Source of the DNA: Salinibaculum litoreum | GTDB lineage: Archaea; Halobacteriota; Halobacteria; Halobacteriales; Haloarculaceae | Length of the DNA: 64,000 nucleotides | Direction: 5' to 3' | Assembly (NCBI GenBank): GCA_009789175.1 | Contig: CP046866.1 | Coordinates: forward strand, 2,914,001 to 2,978,000 | Shown: positions 27,464-35,530 of the stretch, one piece after another | Layout of the letters: each line of letters opens with the position of its first letter | Numbering within the stretch: position 1 is the first letter of the stretch | Translations under genes and position numbers: made by a program | Notes under the pieces: generated by a model | What the model was told of the DNA's origin: nothing | The model's database searches: none | What the model saw: only the letters and a program-made list of their open reading frames with translations

Positions 27464-28105
27464 ATGAACAGGCGGACGTTTCTACAGACAGCCGGTGGCG
27501 CTGCCGGCGGCGCCGCCGCGTTGAGTGCGGGTGCCAGTCCCGCGGCTGCCTCCGAGGAAGGTGGCGGCGGCGGGGGCGGCGGAACCGTCCCGGACTTCGG
27601 TGGCTACCTCGACGATGCAAACAACTTCGACGAGACAGCCGACCAGACCGGGAACGACGAAGTGACCGTCGATGTCGGTGCTGGTGGTGACGGGCTCGCG
27701 TTCGGTCCCGCTGCGGTCCACGTCGACAACGGTGCGACTGTCGTCTGGGAGTGGACCGGCGAGGGCGGTGCACACAACGTCGTCTCCGAGGACGGAGTCT
27801 TCGAGTCGGGTTCGCCGGTCGAGGAGGGCACCTACGAGTACACCTTCGAGGAGGACGGCATCTACAACTACTACTGCCAGCCCCACAAGGGGCAAGGCAT
27901 GAAAGGGTCCATCGTCGTCGGTGAGGAGTACGCGACGAAAAGTGCCAACGCGTCGACGCCGCTGGATGTCCAGCACATGGGGTCGAACATCCGCGAACAC
28001 TACGTTGGCATCTCGGTCATCCTCGCCATTTCGATGTCGCTGGTGTTCACCTTCTTCACGCTGAAGTACGGTGAATCCGCACACACCTCAGGAGGGAACA
28101 ACTAA
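27464..28105 (+). CDS. Membrane-anchored halocyanin (blue copper protein)
   Basis: A 213-residue electron carrier. The N-terminus has a twin-arginine signal (MNRRTFLQTAGGAAGGAAAL). The cupredoxin domain carries Cu ligands His in GAHNVVSEDG and Cys, His and Met in YYCQPHKGQGMKG. A C-terminal helix (about 183-203, YVGISVILAISMSLVFTFF) is unusual for halocyanin and would fix it in the membrane with its domain outside. It probably takes electrons from the adjacent cytochrome bc-like complex. The stop TAA overlaps the next start by one base. Confidence 0.9.
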   Translation: MNRRTFLQTAGGAAGGAAALSAGASPAAASEEGGGGGGGGTVPDFGGYLDDANNFDETADQTGNDEVTVDVGAGGDGLAFGPAAVHVDNGATVVWEWTGEGGAHNVVSEDGVFESGSPVEEGTYEYTFEEDGIYNYYCQPHKGQGMKGSIVVGEEYATKSANASTPLDVQHMGSNIREHYVGISVILAISMSLVFTFFTLKYGESAHTSGGNN

Positions 28106-28503
28106 TGCCGTCGGAAGGCTCCACGTACGGTGACATCCACCGCTACGAACCGCCCCGCGAGAGTACGGCCGCAGCCATCTCCATCGTGTTGCTGACGCTG
28201 GTCGAGGTTATCCTCGTCGGCCTGTTTACCTACGGGCTTATCAGCGGCTGGGGCTATCCGAAGCAGTTTGCCGCACTCGGGAATATGTTCCTCGGTGGCG
28301 TCCTTGCGGCAATCTTCCTCAATCTCTCTTTCATTCTCCTGCTGTACCGCAAGGAGTTCCTGCCCGATGTGATGATCGTCAAAAAGCGCCGCCGGAAGTG
28401 GGAAGACCTCTACATCCGCGAAGACGATGTCGACGGTGAGACCATCACGGACGGCGTCGGTGACACACTCAAACGCGCCATTTACCCATACTACAAACGC
28501 TAA
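28105..28503 (+). CDS. Small membrane protein of the cytochrome bc operon
   Basis: A 132-residue protein with two membrane helices at about 21-45 (AISIVLLTLVEVILVGLFTYGL) and 52-79, followed by a basic cytosolic tail (KKRRRKWEDLYIREDD). It starts by TAATG overlap with the halocyanin stop and ends two bases before the Rieske start, so it is part of the same transcript and likely a subunit or assembly factor of the complex. I do not know an established function. Confidence 0.72.
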   Translation: MPSEGSTYGDIHRYEPPRESTAAAISIVLLTLVEVILVGLFTYGLISGWGYPKQFAALGNMFLGGVLAAIFLNLSFILLLYRKEFLPDVMIVKKRRRKWEDLYIREDDVDGETITDGVGDTLKRAIYPYYKR

Positions 28504-28505
28504 CT

Positions 28506-29357
28506 ATGCCAGCAGACGAAGACAAATACCCAGAGGAAAGCGGCCGACGCCGGTTCGTCAAGGGCGTTGTCGGAAGCGCGACGCTCGGCGCCGTTGCAGC
28601 CGGCACGGCCGCCAGTATCGACACTGCCACGTCCGCGCCCGGTGCAGGCGGGGGGACAGTCGAGTTCGTCGGCATCGAACTGACCGACGGCCCGGCACCC
28701 CGCGGCATGCCAATTATCCCGATTCAAATCGACGGCGGGACGCTGAAAGGCTACTGGCCCGAAGTCGAGGAAATCGAACAGCAGGGTCGGACAGTGAAGG
28801 TTTCCGAGGCCGATGTCGGTGGCATCACCTACTCCTCGACGTGGTTCCAGTACTGTGGCGTCCAGAAGTACGCGGGAACAGCTCCCGACGCCGATGCGGA
28901 CAACACGTTCCTCGCAAAGCCGGACGGCACCTACGAGTGGATGTCGGAACTGTCCTCGGGCGACCCGCTGACAGTCGATGACTTCACGGATTACAAAGAG
29001 TGGGGCAACGGCATCGGGAAAAGCGGACTGGGCAAGCCCGCGATGGCCAACTGGCGGAACACCTCCGACGGTCGTCCGATGCCGATTCAGGTTCTCCGTA
29101 GTCCCGAGGTGAGCAAGATGGCAAACGGTGAGGGGAAATACAGCAGCCTGCCCGGTGATGTCCAGAGCTTCCTGTCCGAAGCGACCCAGGACGGCTTCAT
29201 GGCCTGGCTGGACAAGTGTACACACTTCTGTTGTGTGCCTGGGTTCAAGACATCGGACTACCCCGGTGCAGAGGACAAGGTCTACTGCCAGTGCCACCAG
29301 TCCATCTACGACCCGTTCACTCCGGTGAAAGGGCAGTTCGTCGCACTCCCACGGTGA
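28506..29357 (+). CDS. Rieske iron-sulfur protein
   Basis: A 283-residue Rieske subunit. The twin-arginine region RRRFVKGVVGSATLGAVAAG serves as signal or anchor. The cluster-binding boxes are at the C-terminus: CTHFCC (Cys, His and the disulphide Cys) and CQCHQSIYDP (Cys, His). The 2Fe-2S cluster accepts electrons from quinol and passes them towards halocyanin or cytochrome c. A long domain of about 170 residues separates the anchor from the boxes, larger than in typical bc1 Rieske proteins. It directly precedes the cytochrome b gene by four bases. Confidence 0.92.
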   Translation: MPADEDKYPEESGRRRFVKGVVGSATLGAVAAGTAASIDTATSAPGAGGGTVEFVGIELTDGPAPRGMPIIPIQIDGGTLKGYWPEVEEIEQQGRTVKVSEADVGGITYSSTWFQYCGVQKYAGTAPDADADNTFLAKPDGTYEWMSELSSGDPLTVDDFTDYKEWGNGIGKSGLGKPAMANWRNTSDGRPMPIQVLRSPEVSKMANGEGKYSSLPGDVQSFLSEATQDGFMAWLDKCTHFCCVPGFKTSDYPGAEDKVYCQCHQSIYDPFTPVKGQFVALPR

Positions 29358-29361
29358 TACA

Positions 29362-30165
29362 ATGAGTCTCGAACGCAAAGACGAATACGACCACGACGCC
29401 TGGATGCAAAAGCGCGACCTGACCGCGGTCGAATCAATCTACCTCACGGTCCTCATCTACCTGGACAAGCGGCTGCGTATCGTCGACTATCTCGAGCTGC
29501 TGGAAGACCTTTACTACAAGGTCAACATGCAGATGCCGAAGAGCCACACCGAGCAATACAACCTGGACAACAAGTTCTGGTACTGGTATCCGTTGTATGC
29601 GCTTGGCTCCTTTTCGACGATAGCCTACGTCGTCGCGGCGATAAGCGGCGCGTTACTCGGGTTCTACTATGCCCCTGCGGCGGCCGCTGCAAACGGTGAA
29701 CCATCGGTCGCGTACAACTCCATCCTGTTCATCATGGGTGATTTGAACCTGGGCTTTTTCCTGCGGAGTCTCCACCGCTGGTCGGCCCAGATTATGGTCG
29801 CGGCCGTGTTCCTGCACATGCTGCGGGTCTACTTCACGGGCGCGTACAAGGAGCCGCGTGAGCTCAACTGGATTCTGGGTATCGTGCTCATCTCGCTGAC
29901 GATGGTCTTCGGGTACACGGGCTACCTGCTGCCCTGGAGTCAGCTTTCGTTCTGGGCAGGTCAGATTGGCGTCGAGATGAGCCTCTCCGTCCCGCTGGTC
30001 GGCGAGTACGTCGCCCAGTTGCTCTTTGGCGGGTACACGCTGACGCAGGCGACGCTCCAGCGGATGTACATCCTGCACGTGTTCTTCCTGCCCTTTATCG
30101 TGACGCTGCTGATTGCCGTCCACATCGGCATCGTCTGGATGCAGGGCATCGCGGAACCACACTAA
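29362..30165 (+). CDS. Cytochrome b (b6-like N-terminal subunit)
   Basis: A 267-residue membrane protein with four core helices. Heme-ligand histidines are in helix II, LHRWSAQIMVAAVFLHML (His spaced by 14), and helix IV, LHVFFLPFIVTLLIAVH (His spaced by 15). The 15-residue spacing in helix IV is that of cytochrome b6 rather than mitochondrial cytochrome b (14). The glycine pattern GYTGYLLPW is the Qo-site region. No Cys equivalent to the covalent heme c(n) of b6 is seen. It pairs with the next gene as a split cytochrome b. Confidence 0.93.
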   Translation: MSLERKDEYDHDAWMQKRDLTAVESIYLTVLIYLDKRLRIVDYLELLEDLYYKVNMQMPKSHTEQYNLDNKFWYWYPLYALGSFSTIAYVVAAISGALLGFYYAPAAAAANGEPSVAYNSILFIMGDLNLGFFLRSLHRWSAQIMVAAVFLHMLRVYFTGAYKEPRELNWILGIVLISLTMVFGYTGYLLPWSQLSFWAGQIGVEMSLSVPLVGEYVAQLLFGGYTLTQATLQRMYILHVFFLPFIVTLLIAVHIGIVWMQGIAEPH

Positions 30166-30169
30166 TACC

Positions 30170-30991
30170 ATGACCGAGGACACCAACACTACCACGGACG
30201 CATCGCACGACCCCGCCGACGAGCGCGAGGTTCGGACTGACGGTGGCGACGAGGAGGTTTCGGCGGACGGAAGCGGTATCGTCCCGCCGGACGACGAAAC
30301 GCCGACCTGGAGCGAGCGCAAGACGCGCACGCAGGGTCTCTCGCGGGTCACCTACGAGTACTTCGAGCGGGCCCGCCGCGAGGACCAGGACCTGCGCCAG
30401 CAGTCCAGTTACGTCGAGCGTGACGTGCTGGCGTTCCCGGCCTGGCCCCACGAGATGATTCGAAATCTCGCCCTGACGAGTTTCTTCGTCGGTCTGATCG
30501 TCATGCTGGCAGCGCTGGTCCCGCCCCACCTGCCCAACCCGGCAGACTCCGGGACGACGCCGGCAGTCATCCTGCCGGACTGGTATCTCTACTGGTCGTT
30601 TGGCCTGCTGAAACTCGGCCCGCTCAACCCCGAGTTGAGCCTGCTGGGCGGACAGGTGCTGCTGGCCGACCGGACCTACGGTGTGCTCGCTAACGTCGTG
30701 GTCGTCGGCGCGATCGCCATCGTCCCCTTCATCAACAAGGGTAGCGCCCGGCGGCCGGTCGAGCAGCCCTTCTGGGCTGCCGTCGGCGTCGGCGGTGTGA
30801 TGTTCGCGTTCACCATCGCGGTGCTGGCAGTCAAGAACATCGTCACCATCTACGAGCCGCTGCTCTTCGACCTGACCTTCCTCTCGCCGCTGGTGGTCGC
30901 GACGATCACATACGCGATCCTTCGGTCGATGCGGGAAGGCTACATGTTCGACCTGAACCGCCGGTACTACCGGCTGCGGCCACCGAAATAG
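30170..30991 (+). CDS. Cytochrome b C-terminal (subunit IV-like) protein
   Basis: A 273-residue protein that completes the split cytochrome b. After an acidic N-terminal 85 residues it has helices at about 103-125 (LALTSFFVGLIVMLAAL), and 3 more in the C-terminal half. The Qo motif is PDWY in VILPDWYLYWSFG, in place of PEWY; PDWY also occurs in actinobacterial complexes. The gene starts four bases after cytochrome b. An upstream extension to 30113 is ignored because it overlaps the neighbour. It should bind quinol at the Qo site together with the b6-like subunit. Confidence 0.9.
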   Translation: MTEDTNTTTDASHDPADEREVRTDGGDEEVSADGSGIVPPDDETPTWSERKTRTQGLSRVTYEYFERARREDQDLRQQSSYVERDVLAFPAWPHEMIRNLALTSFFVGLIVMLAALVPPHLPNPADSGTTPAVILPDWYLYWSFGLLKLGPLNPELSLLGGQVLLADRTYGVLANVVVVGAIAIVPFINKGSARRPVEQPFWAAVGVGGVMFAFTIAVLAVKNIVTIYEPLLFDLTFLSPLVVATITYAILRSMREGYMFDLNRRYYRLRPPK

Positions 30992-31318
30992 ATGGCCGAC
31001 GCGTCCGGTGATGACCCGTCGGACGCACCCGGGGGCAGTGGCTCCCGTGAAGTCACTGTCCCGCTTCGACTGTACAAGACGGTGACGGTGTTTTCGACGC
31101 TGTTTGCGGTCGTGTTCGTGCTTGCTGGGTTTGTCCTGCTGGATTCCGCAACCAACCGCGCAACTGCCGAGGCCAGCGAGATCGACCCCCTGCTTGCTAT
31201 CGTCGGCATCGGGTTGCTCGTCGGCGGTGCGGCCGTCTATGCGTTCTCGACCCGCTTTCGGACCGAGGAAATGGGAAAGTCTAAAGACGAATCCGACGAA
31301 AATTCAGATAATGGCTGA
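30992..31318 (+). CDS. Small membrane protein of the cytochrome operon
   Basis: A 108-residue protein with an N-terminal disordered acidic stretch, then two membrane helices at about 35-53 (TVFSTLFAVVFVLAGFVLL) and 67-83, and a charged tail. It begins at the base after the preceding stop and overlaps the next gene by 8 bases, so it is in the operon. Probable accessory subunit; no recognised domain. Confidence 0.7.
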   Translation: MADASGDDPSDAPGGSGSREVTVPLRLYKTVTVFSTLFAVVFVLAGFVLLDSATNRATAEASEIDPLLAIVGIGLLVGGAAVYAFSTRFRTEEMGKSKDESDENSDNG

Positions 31319-31568
31319 CGAATTCATCAAGGGCTTCGGTATCTTCGTGACCTCGATGCTGGGCTGGCTCGTCATCGCAGCGACGTTCAACACGCCTAGC
31401 TTCGAAGGGACCCAACTGACCGCGCCGAATCCCGAGACCAGTGATGTCTACATTCAGCTCGCGCTGATGCTCAAGGACGCGCTGTTCTGGGTCGGTATCC
31501 TCGGCGCGCTGACGTTCTGGGTCGTCGTCCCGGCCATCGAGGAAGCCCGCAAGGCGCTCGCCGAGTAG
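31311..31568 (+). CDS. Small membrane protein of the cytochrome operon
   Basis: An 85-residue protein with helices at about 7-25 (GFGIFVTSMLGWLVIAATF) and 52-72 (MLKDALFWVGILGALTFWVV), with an acidic loop between. It overlaps the end of the preceding gene by 8 bases in another frame, indicating translational coupling. The last gene of the respiratory operon as read here. Function unknown, probably an accessory subunit. Confidence 0.7.
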   Translation: MADEFIKGFGIFVTSMLGWLVIAATFNTPSFEGTQLTAPNPETSDVYIQLALMLKDALFWVGILGALTFWVVVPAIEEARKALAE

Positions 31569-31611
31569 GCCAAGCACAATCCCTTTGCGGGACCCACCCA
31601 TAGGTCCGACA

Positions 31612-32562
31612 ATGTCGAAGTGTGACGTGTGCGGCAAAGACGAGAGCATGCCGTACCACTGCCGGCACTGCGGTGGGAACTTCTGTGCGGAACACCGCCT
31701 CCCGGAAGCTCACGACTGCCCGGGTCTGGACGACTGGGGCAACGACGGCGCTGTTTTCGATAGCGGATTCGAGGCGACAGTCGAGGACGACTCATCCGGT
31801 GGTGGCTTCGCCGACCGCGTCGGCGTGAATACCGGCCCCGGAAGCTGGGTCGGCTACTTCCGGAACAACATGACGTTCGTCTTCCTGGGAGCGATGTGGA
31901 TTACGTTCCTGCTGCAGTACGTCGTCGGCTTCCTGGTGGCTGACACGCTGAACCCGGCAATCTTCCAGCGACATCCGACGTGGGTCTCGATTTTCGTCCT
32001 TCACCCTGCCAATCCCGAGTACGTCTGGACGTGGGTTACCTCGGTTTTCTCCCACGGGGGATTTTATCATATTGCCGTCAACAGCATCGTCATCTACTTC
32101 TTCGGCCGACTGGTCGAGGACTACATCGGCTCGAAGCAGTTCGCGCTTCTGTTCTTCGCCAGTGGCATCGCCGCTGGCCTCGGTCAGATTGCTCTGCAGG
32201 CTGTCCAGGGCATCGGGGCCGGTGTTCTCGGTGCCAGTGGTGCTGGATTGGCTATCATGGGCGTGCTCACGGTACTCAACCCCGGACTACGCGTGTACCT
32301 GTATTTCATCATCCCGGTGCCAATCTGGGTGCTGACCGGCGGCTACGCGGTTATCTCTGCGCTTGGCATCGTCGGGCCGAGCCTCGCCGGGGGTAACGTC
32401 GCCAATGCTGCCCACCTCATCGGCCTGCTCATCGGCCTGGGCTATGGCCAGCGCGTCAAGGACCGCATCCGGGCACCCAACCGCGTCCAGTTTGGCTCCG
32501 GTCCCGGTGGGCCAGGTGGTCCCGGCGGTCCGGGTGGCGGCCGCCGCCGCGGTCCCTTCTAA
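31612..32562 (+). CDS. Rhomboid protease with N-terminal AN1-type zinc finger
   Basis: A 316-residue membrane serine protease. Residues 3-38 form an AN1-like finger (KCDVCGK, HCRHCGGNFCAEHRLPEAHDC) predicted to bind two zinc ions. Six or seven helices follow. The catalytic dyad is Ser in LGASGAGLAIMG and His in AHLIGLLIGLGYG; the HIAVNSIVIYFFG helix carries the rhomboid HxxxN. A Gly/Pro-rich tail (GPGGPGGPGGPGG) ends in basic residues. It cuts membrane-spanning substrates inside the bilayer. Its stop overlaps the endonuclease V start by one base. The ATG 31612 is preferred over 31585 because it puts the finger at the N-terminus. Confidence 0.88.
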   Translation: MSKCDVCGKDESMPYHCRHCGGNFCAEHRLPEAHDCPGLDDWGNDGAVFDSGFEATVEDDSSGGGFADRVGVNTGPGSWVGYFRNNMTFVFLGAMWITFLLQYVVGFLVADTLNPAIFQRHPTWVSIFVLHPANPEYVWTWVTSVFSHGGFYHIAVNSIVIYFFGRLVEDYIGSKQFALLFFASGIAAGLGQIALQAVQGIGAGVLGASGAGLAIMGVLTVLNPGLRVYLYFIIPVPIWVLTGGYAVISALGIVGPSLAGGNVANAAHLIGLLIGLGYGQRVKDRIRAPNRVQFGSGPGGPGGPGGPGGGRRRGPF

Positions 32563-33359
32563 TGGAGGTCGTCCGTCCCGACTTCGTCCCCGACCCGTCG
32601 CTGTCCCGTGAGGCGATGGAGCAATGCCAGCGCGAGATTGCCGACGCCGCTACCTTCCGTGACGATCTCGATTTCGACCCCGAACTGGTCACCGTCGATG
32701 GCGGGTCGGCGACCGACAGCGAGCAGACACGACTGGACGGGCGCACGGACCCGCCGCTCGTCGCGGGCGTCGACCAGGCCTTCGCCGGCGACGACGCGGT
32801 CAGTGCTGTCGTCGTCAGCCGCGGCAGCGAGGTCGTCGAGCGCGCCCACGCCGTCGAACCGACCGAGATACCCTACATCCCTGGCCTGCTGAGCTTCCGG
32901 GAGGGTGGCGCGATTCTCGCTGCGCTGGCGAACCTGGAGACCGACCCGGACCTTCTGGTGGTCGACGGAAGCGGGCGCATCCACTTCCGGGAGGCCGGCC
33001 TCGCGACCCACATCGGCGTCACCGTGGACTGTCCGGCAGTCGGCGTGGCAAAGAACCTGCTGTGTGGCCACCCCCGTGAGTCACTTGCTGACCCACTGCC
33101 CGAAGGAACACGCGTCCCTATCGAGGCCGACAGCGATGTGACGGCCCCTGCTGGCGATGTTATCGGCTATGCTTACCAGAGCCGGCAGTACGAGTCGCCG
33201 AACCGCCATATCAATCCGCTGTATGTCAGTCCGGGCCATCGCGTGAGTGCGGAGACGGCTGTCGACCTCGTCGAACGCTGCTGTGGTGGCTACAAACTCC
33301 CCGAGCCGACGCGGCTGGCAGATAGCTACGCCGCCGACCTCAAACAGGGGCTGGACTGA
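32562..33359 (+). CDS. nfi: Endonuclease V (deoxyinosine repair)
   Basis: A 265-residue enzyme. Hallmarks are GVDQAFAGDD (first catalytic Asp), PYIPGLLSFRE (the PYIPG wedge and catalytic Glu), VVDGSGRIHFREAGLATHIGV (second Asp) and VGVAKNLL. It nicks DNA at the second phosphodiester 3' to deoxyinosine, starting removal of deaminated adenine. An insert of roughly 20 acidic residues before GVDQAF is haloadaptive. The start ATG overlaps the rhomboid stop (TAATG), so translation is probably coupled, even though the functions differ. Confidence 0.9.
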   Translation: MEVVRPDFVPDPSLSREAMEQCQREIADAATFRDDLDFDPELVTVDGGSATDSEQTRLDGRTDPPLVAGVDQAFAGDDAVSAVVVSRGSEVVERAHAVEPTEIPYIPGLLSFREGGAILAALANLETDPDLLVVDGSGRIHFREAGLATHIGVTVDCPAVGVAKNLLCGHPRESLADPLPEGTRVPIEADSDVTAPAGDVIGYAYQSRQYESPNRHINPLYVSPGHRVSAETAVDLVERCCGGYKLPEPTRLADSYAADLKQGLD

Positions 33360-33373
33360 CCGTATCGGCGGGG

Positions 33374-33381
33374 CTTATGTG
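33374..33381 (+). promoter_or_regulatory. TATA-like box before SDR gene
   Basis: CTTATGTG 27 bases before the ATG at 33404. It supports that start over the in-frame ATG at 33377, which lies inside the box. Confidence 0.5.
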
Positions 33382-33403
33382 TGGGGCGGCCGACAGCCCG
33401 CTC

Positions 33404-34228
33404 ATGACAACGGAGACGGCACTTATCACCGGGTGCTCGTCCGGCATCGGTGCGGCGACGGCCCGGTATCTCGCTGAGGACGGCTGGACGGTCTACGCCA
33501 CCAGCCGTGACACTGAGGCCCTGACTGCACTCGGGGAGCTGGGCTGTCGGACCGACGAACTCGATGTCACGAGCGGCGAGGACATCGACCGCGTGGTCGA
33601 CCGCATCATCGAAGAGGAAGGGAGCGTCGACGTACTGGTCAACAACGCCGGGTTCGGCCAGTACGGCCCCGTCGAGGACGTTCCCGCCGACCGCATGCAC
33701 GCCCAGTTCGACGTGAACGTCTACGGGCCACACCGGCTGACACGCGCGGTGCTCCCGCACATGCGCGACGCCGACTCGGGTACCATCGTCAACGTCTCCA
33801 GCGTCGCCGGTCGCGTCGTCACGCCCGGCGGTGGGGTCTACAGCGCCTCGAAGTACGCTCTGGAGGCGATGAGTGACGCGCTCCGGGCGGAAGTCGAGGG
33901 CTTTGGCGTCGACGTGGTACTTGTCGAACCCGGTCCTGTCGACACCGAGTTCAACGGGCGGGTCCGTGACGAACTGGAACACACTGAGTACCGCAGCGAG
34001 TACGACTGGGTCTACGACATGGTCGAGGACGGCTCGCTCGTCGCCGGCGGCGCTCCCATCGCAGTCTCGCCGGAGGACGTGGCCGAAGTGATTCACGACG
34101 CTGTCAGCGTCTCGGACCCGAAGGCTCGCTACCCGGTCGGCCGCGTCGGCAAGTACCTGCTGTACAGCCGCTTTCTCCCCGATAGGCTACGTGACTTCGG
34201 CTATCGTATCCTTCGGAAACTGCCTTAG
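33404..34228 (+). CDS. SDR family oxidoreductase
   Basis: A 274-residue short-chain dehydrogenase. It begins MTTETALITGCSSGIGAATA, the cofactor loop TGCSSGIG; NNAGFGQYG follows, then SSVAGR with the catalytic Ser and YSASKYALEA with Tyr and Lys. The subfamily looks like classical SDRs with an extended C-terminus (YSRFLPDRLRDFGYRIL). Substrate unknown. The start at 33404 is chosen because a TATA-like CTTATGTG sits 27 bases before it; the in-frame ATG 33377 is within that box. It overlaps the ArsA gene end by four bases, tail to tail. Confidence 0.87.
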   Translation: MTTETALITGCSSGIGAATARYLAEDGWTVYATSRDTEALTALGELGCRTDELDVTSGEDIDRVVDRIIEEEGSVDVLVNNAGFGQYGPVEDVPADRMHAQFDVNVYGPHRLTRAVLPHMRDADSGTIVNVSSVAGRVVTPGGGVYSASKYALEAMSDALRAEVEGFGVDVVLVEPGPVDTEFNGRVRDELEHTEYRSEYDWVYDMVEDGSLVAGGAPIAVSPEDVAEVIHDAVSVSDPKARYPVGRVGKYLLYSRFLPDRLRDFGYRILRKLP

Positions 34229-35256
34229 TCCTCGATACAGGCCGCAACCACCCGCAGCAGGCGCTCGCCCTGTACCTCCTCTGCAAAGAGTGGCACTCGC
34301 CGTACGTCGTGGCCCCGGAAGATGTCCTGTGAGTGGTCAAGCGCCTCGCGCTGGACCGCCCAGCGACGCTCACAGAACTCACAGTCGGTGTGGTTCGGGG
34401 CAACGAAATCACCAGCCACGTCTGACACCTCGCCGGGGTCTTGCATGACGCGGTTCACGACGACAGTCCCGACGGGGACGCCAAACTCCGCGAGTCTGTC
34501 CAGCAGGCGCTCGGACTCCCGGACGGACAGCTCTTCGGGAACCATCACGACACGGAAATCCGTCCTGGCGGGGTCCCGCAGGACCGAGCGGAACTGCTCG
34601 ATACGGTCGGAAAACTCACGGAGGCTGTCGATACCCTCCTCGGGGTCGTCGTCGCCAAAGAGGTTGCCCATCCCCTCCAGCATGCCGCTCATGCGTTCGC
34701 GCATGGTCAGTATCTTGCCGACCATGCTGTCTAGCATCTCCGGGAGTTCCAGCAGACGGAGCGTGTGACCGGTCGGCGCGGTGTCGACGACGACTCGCTC
34801 GAAGCGGGGGTCGTCCATGTACTCGAGCAGGAGACGCATCGCGGCAGCCTCGTCCGAGCCGGGCATCGACCCACCGAGCGGGTTGGCGGCGTCACCGCCG
34901 AGCAAGCCCGCGAGCGGACTCTCGCCGGCCCCGCCCTCCCCAGCGCCGCCGAATGGCCCCTCCGCGAGAGCATCTTCGGGGTCGATTTCCGCGGCATAGA
35001 GCGGCATCTCCTCGCGTATCTGTGCGGGGTCTGCCGGTACGTCGGTCTCCAGTGTGTCCGACAGGGAGTGGGCCGGGTCCGTCGAGACGACCAGCGTCGC
35101 CGTCCCGTCGCGGGCGCTCGCGAGCGCTGTCGCTGCAGCCATCGTCGTCTTCCCGACACCGCCTTTCCCTCCGTAGAGAACATACTCCGGGGCGTCGATG
35201 CCTTCGGGGACTGCTGACTCGCCGACATCCTCGACGGCTTCGACTTCGATATCCAT
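34225..35256 (-). CDS. ArsA/Get3-like ATPase
   Basis: A 343-residue single-domain member of the ArsA/Get3 family. Features: deviant Walker A YGGKGGVGKTTMAA near residue 28, switch I STDPAHSLSDTLE, switch II DTAPTGHTLRLLELPE, and a zinc-type CEFCERRW (CxxC) as in Get3. The Gly-rich insert (AGEGGAGESPLAGLLGG) lies in the helical client-binding region. The CxxC and lack of arsenite Cys argue for a tail-anchored-protein targeting role (Get3/TRC40) rather than arsenite export. The ATG 35256 is preferred over the long frame. It ends at 34225 with a four-base tail overlap. Confidence 0.85.
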   Translation of the reverse strand: MDIEVEAVEDVGESAVPEGIDAPEYVLYGGKGGVGKTTMAAATALASARDGTATLVVSTDPAHSLSDTLETDVPADPAQIREEMPLYAAEIDPEDALAEGPFGGAGEGGAGESPLAGLLGGDAANPLGGSMPGSDEAAAMRLLLEYMDDPRFERVVVDTAPTGHTLRLLELPEMLDSMVGKILTMRERMSGMLEGMGNLFGDDDPEEGIDSLREFSDRIEQFRSVLRDPARTDFRVVMVPEELSVRESERLLDRLAEFGVPVGTVVVNRVMQDPGEVSDVAGDFVAPNHTDCEFCERRWAVQREALDHSQDIFRGHDVRRVPLFAEEVQGERLLRVVAACIED

Positions 35257-35302
35257 ACCTGCGGGTAGTGAGTCCGTGGTTGAGTACCCGTCGAAAACGA
35301 GG

Positions 35303-35458
35303 CTACGACCGCGAGGAGCGCGCCTCGCGGATGTCGGCACCGTCCCGTAGCTTGTCCTCACAGTTCGGACACACCCGCGGTCCCTCGTACCCCTCCGGTG
35401 TGAACACCCTGACGTACCGTTCGGTCACGAATCCGCCACAGTTGTTGCAAGCCGGCAT
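35303..35458 (-). CDS. Tiny zinc-ribbon protein (DUF7563-like)
   Basis: A 51-residue protein with two Cys pairs, CNNC (residues 4-7) and CPNC (30-33), predicted to form a zinc ribbon, followed by ADIREARSSRS. It starts MPACNNCGGFVTERYV and matches small haloarchaeal proteins that I remember as DUF7563. No domain beyond the ribbon. It is 46 bases before the ArsA-like gene on the same strand. Role unknown; nucleic acid or protein contacts are typical of zinc ribbons. Confidence 0.78.
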   Translation of the reverse strand: MPACNNCGGFVTERYVRVFTPEGYEGPRVCPNCEDKLRDGADIREARSSRS

Positions 35459-35530
35459 CGATTAAACGGCTTCGCTCCCGTTGTATAGTCCTTATGATAT
35501 GCCCGACTGCTTGCCGGCTGCATACCCGCC

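Noticed and set aside
26397-27773. A 458-codon minus-strand frame over the membrane protein and halocyanin genes
   Set aside because: It crosses two real genes and a strong promoter-like site, and its start is Arg-rich low-complexity sequence.
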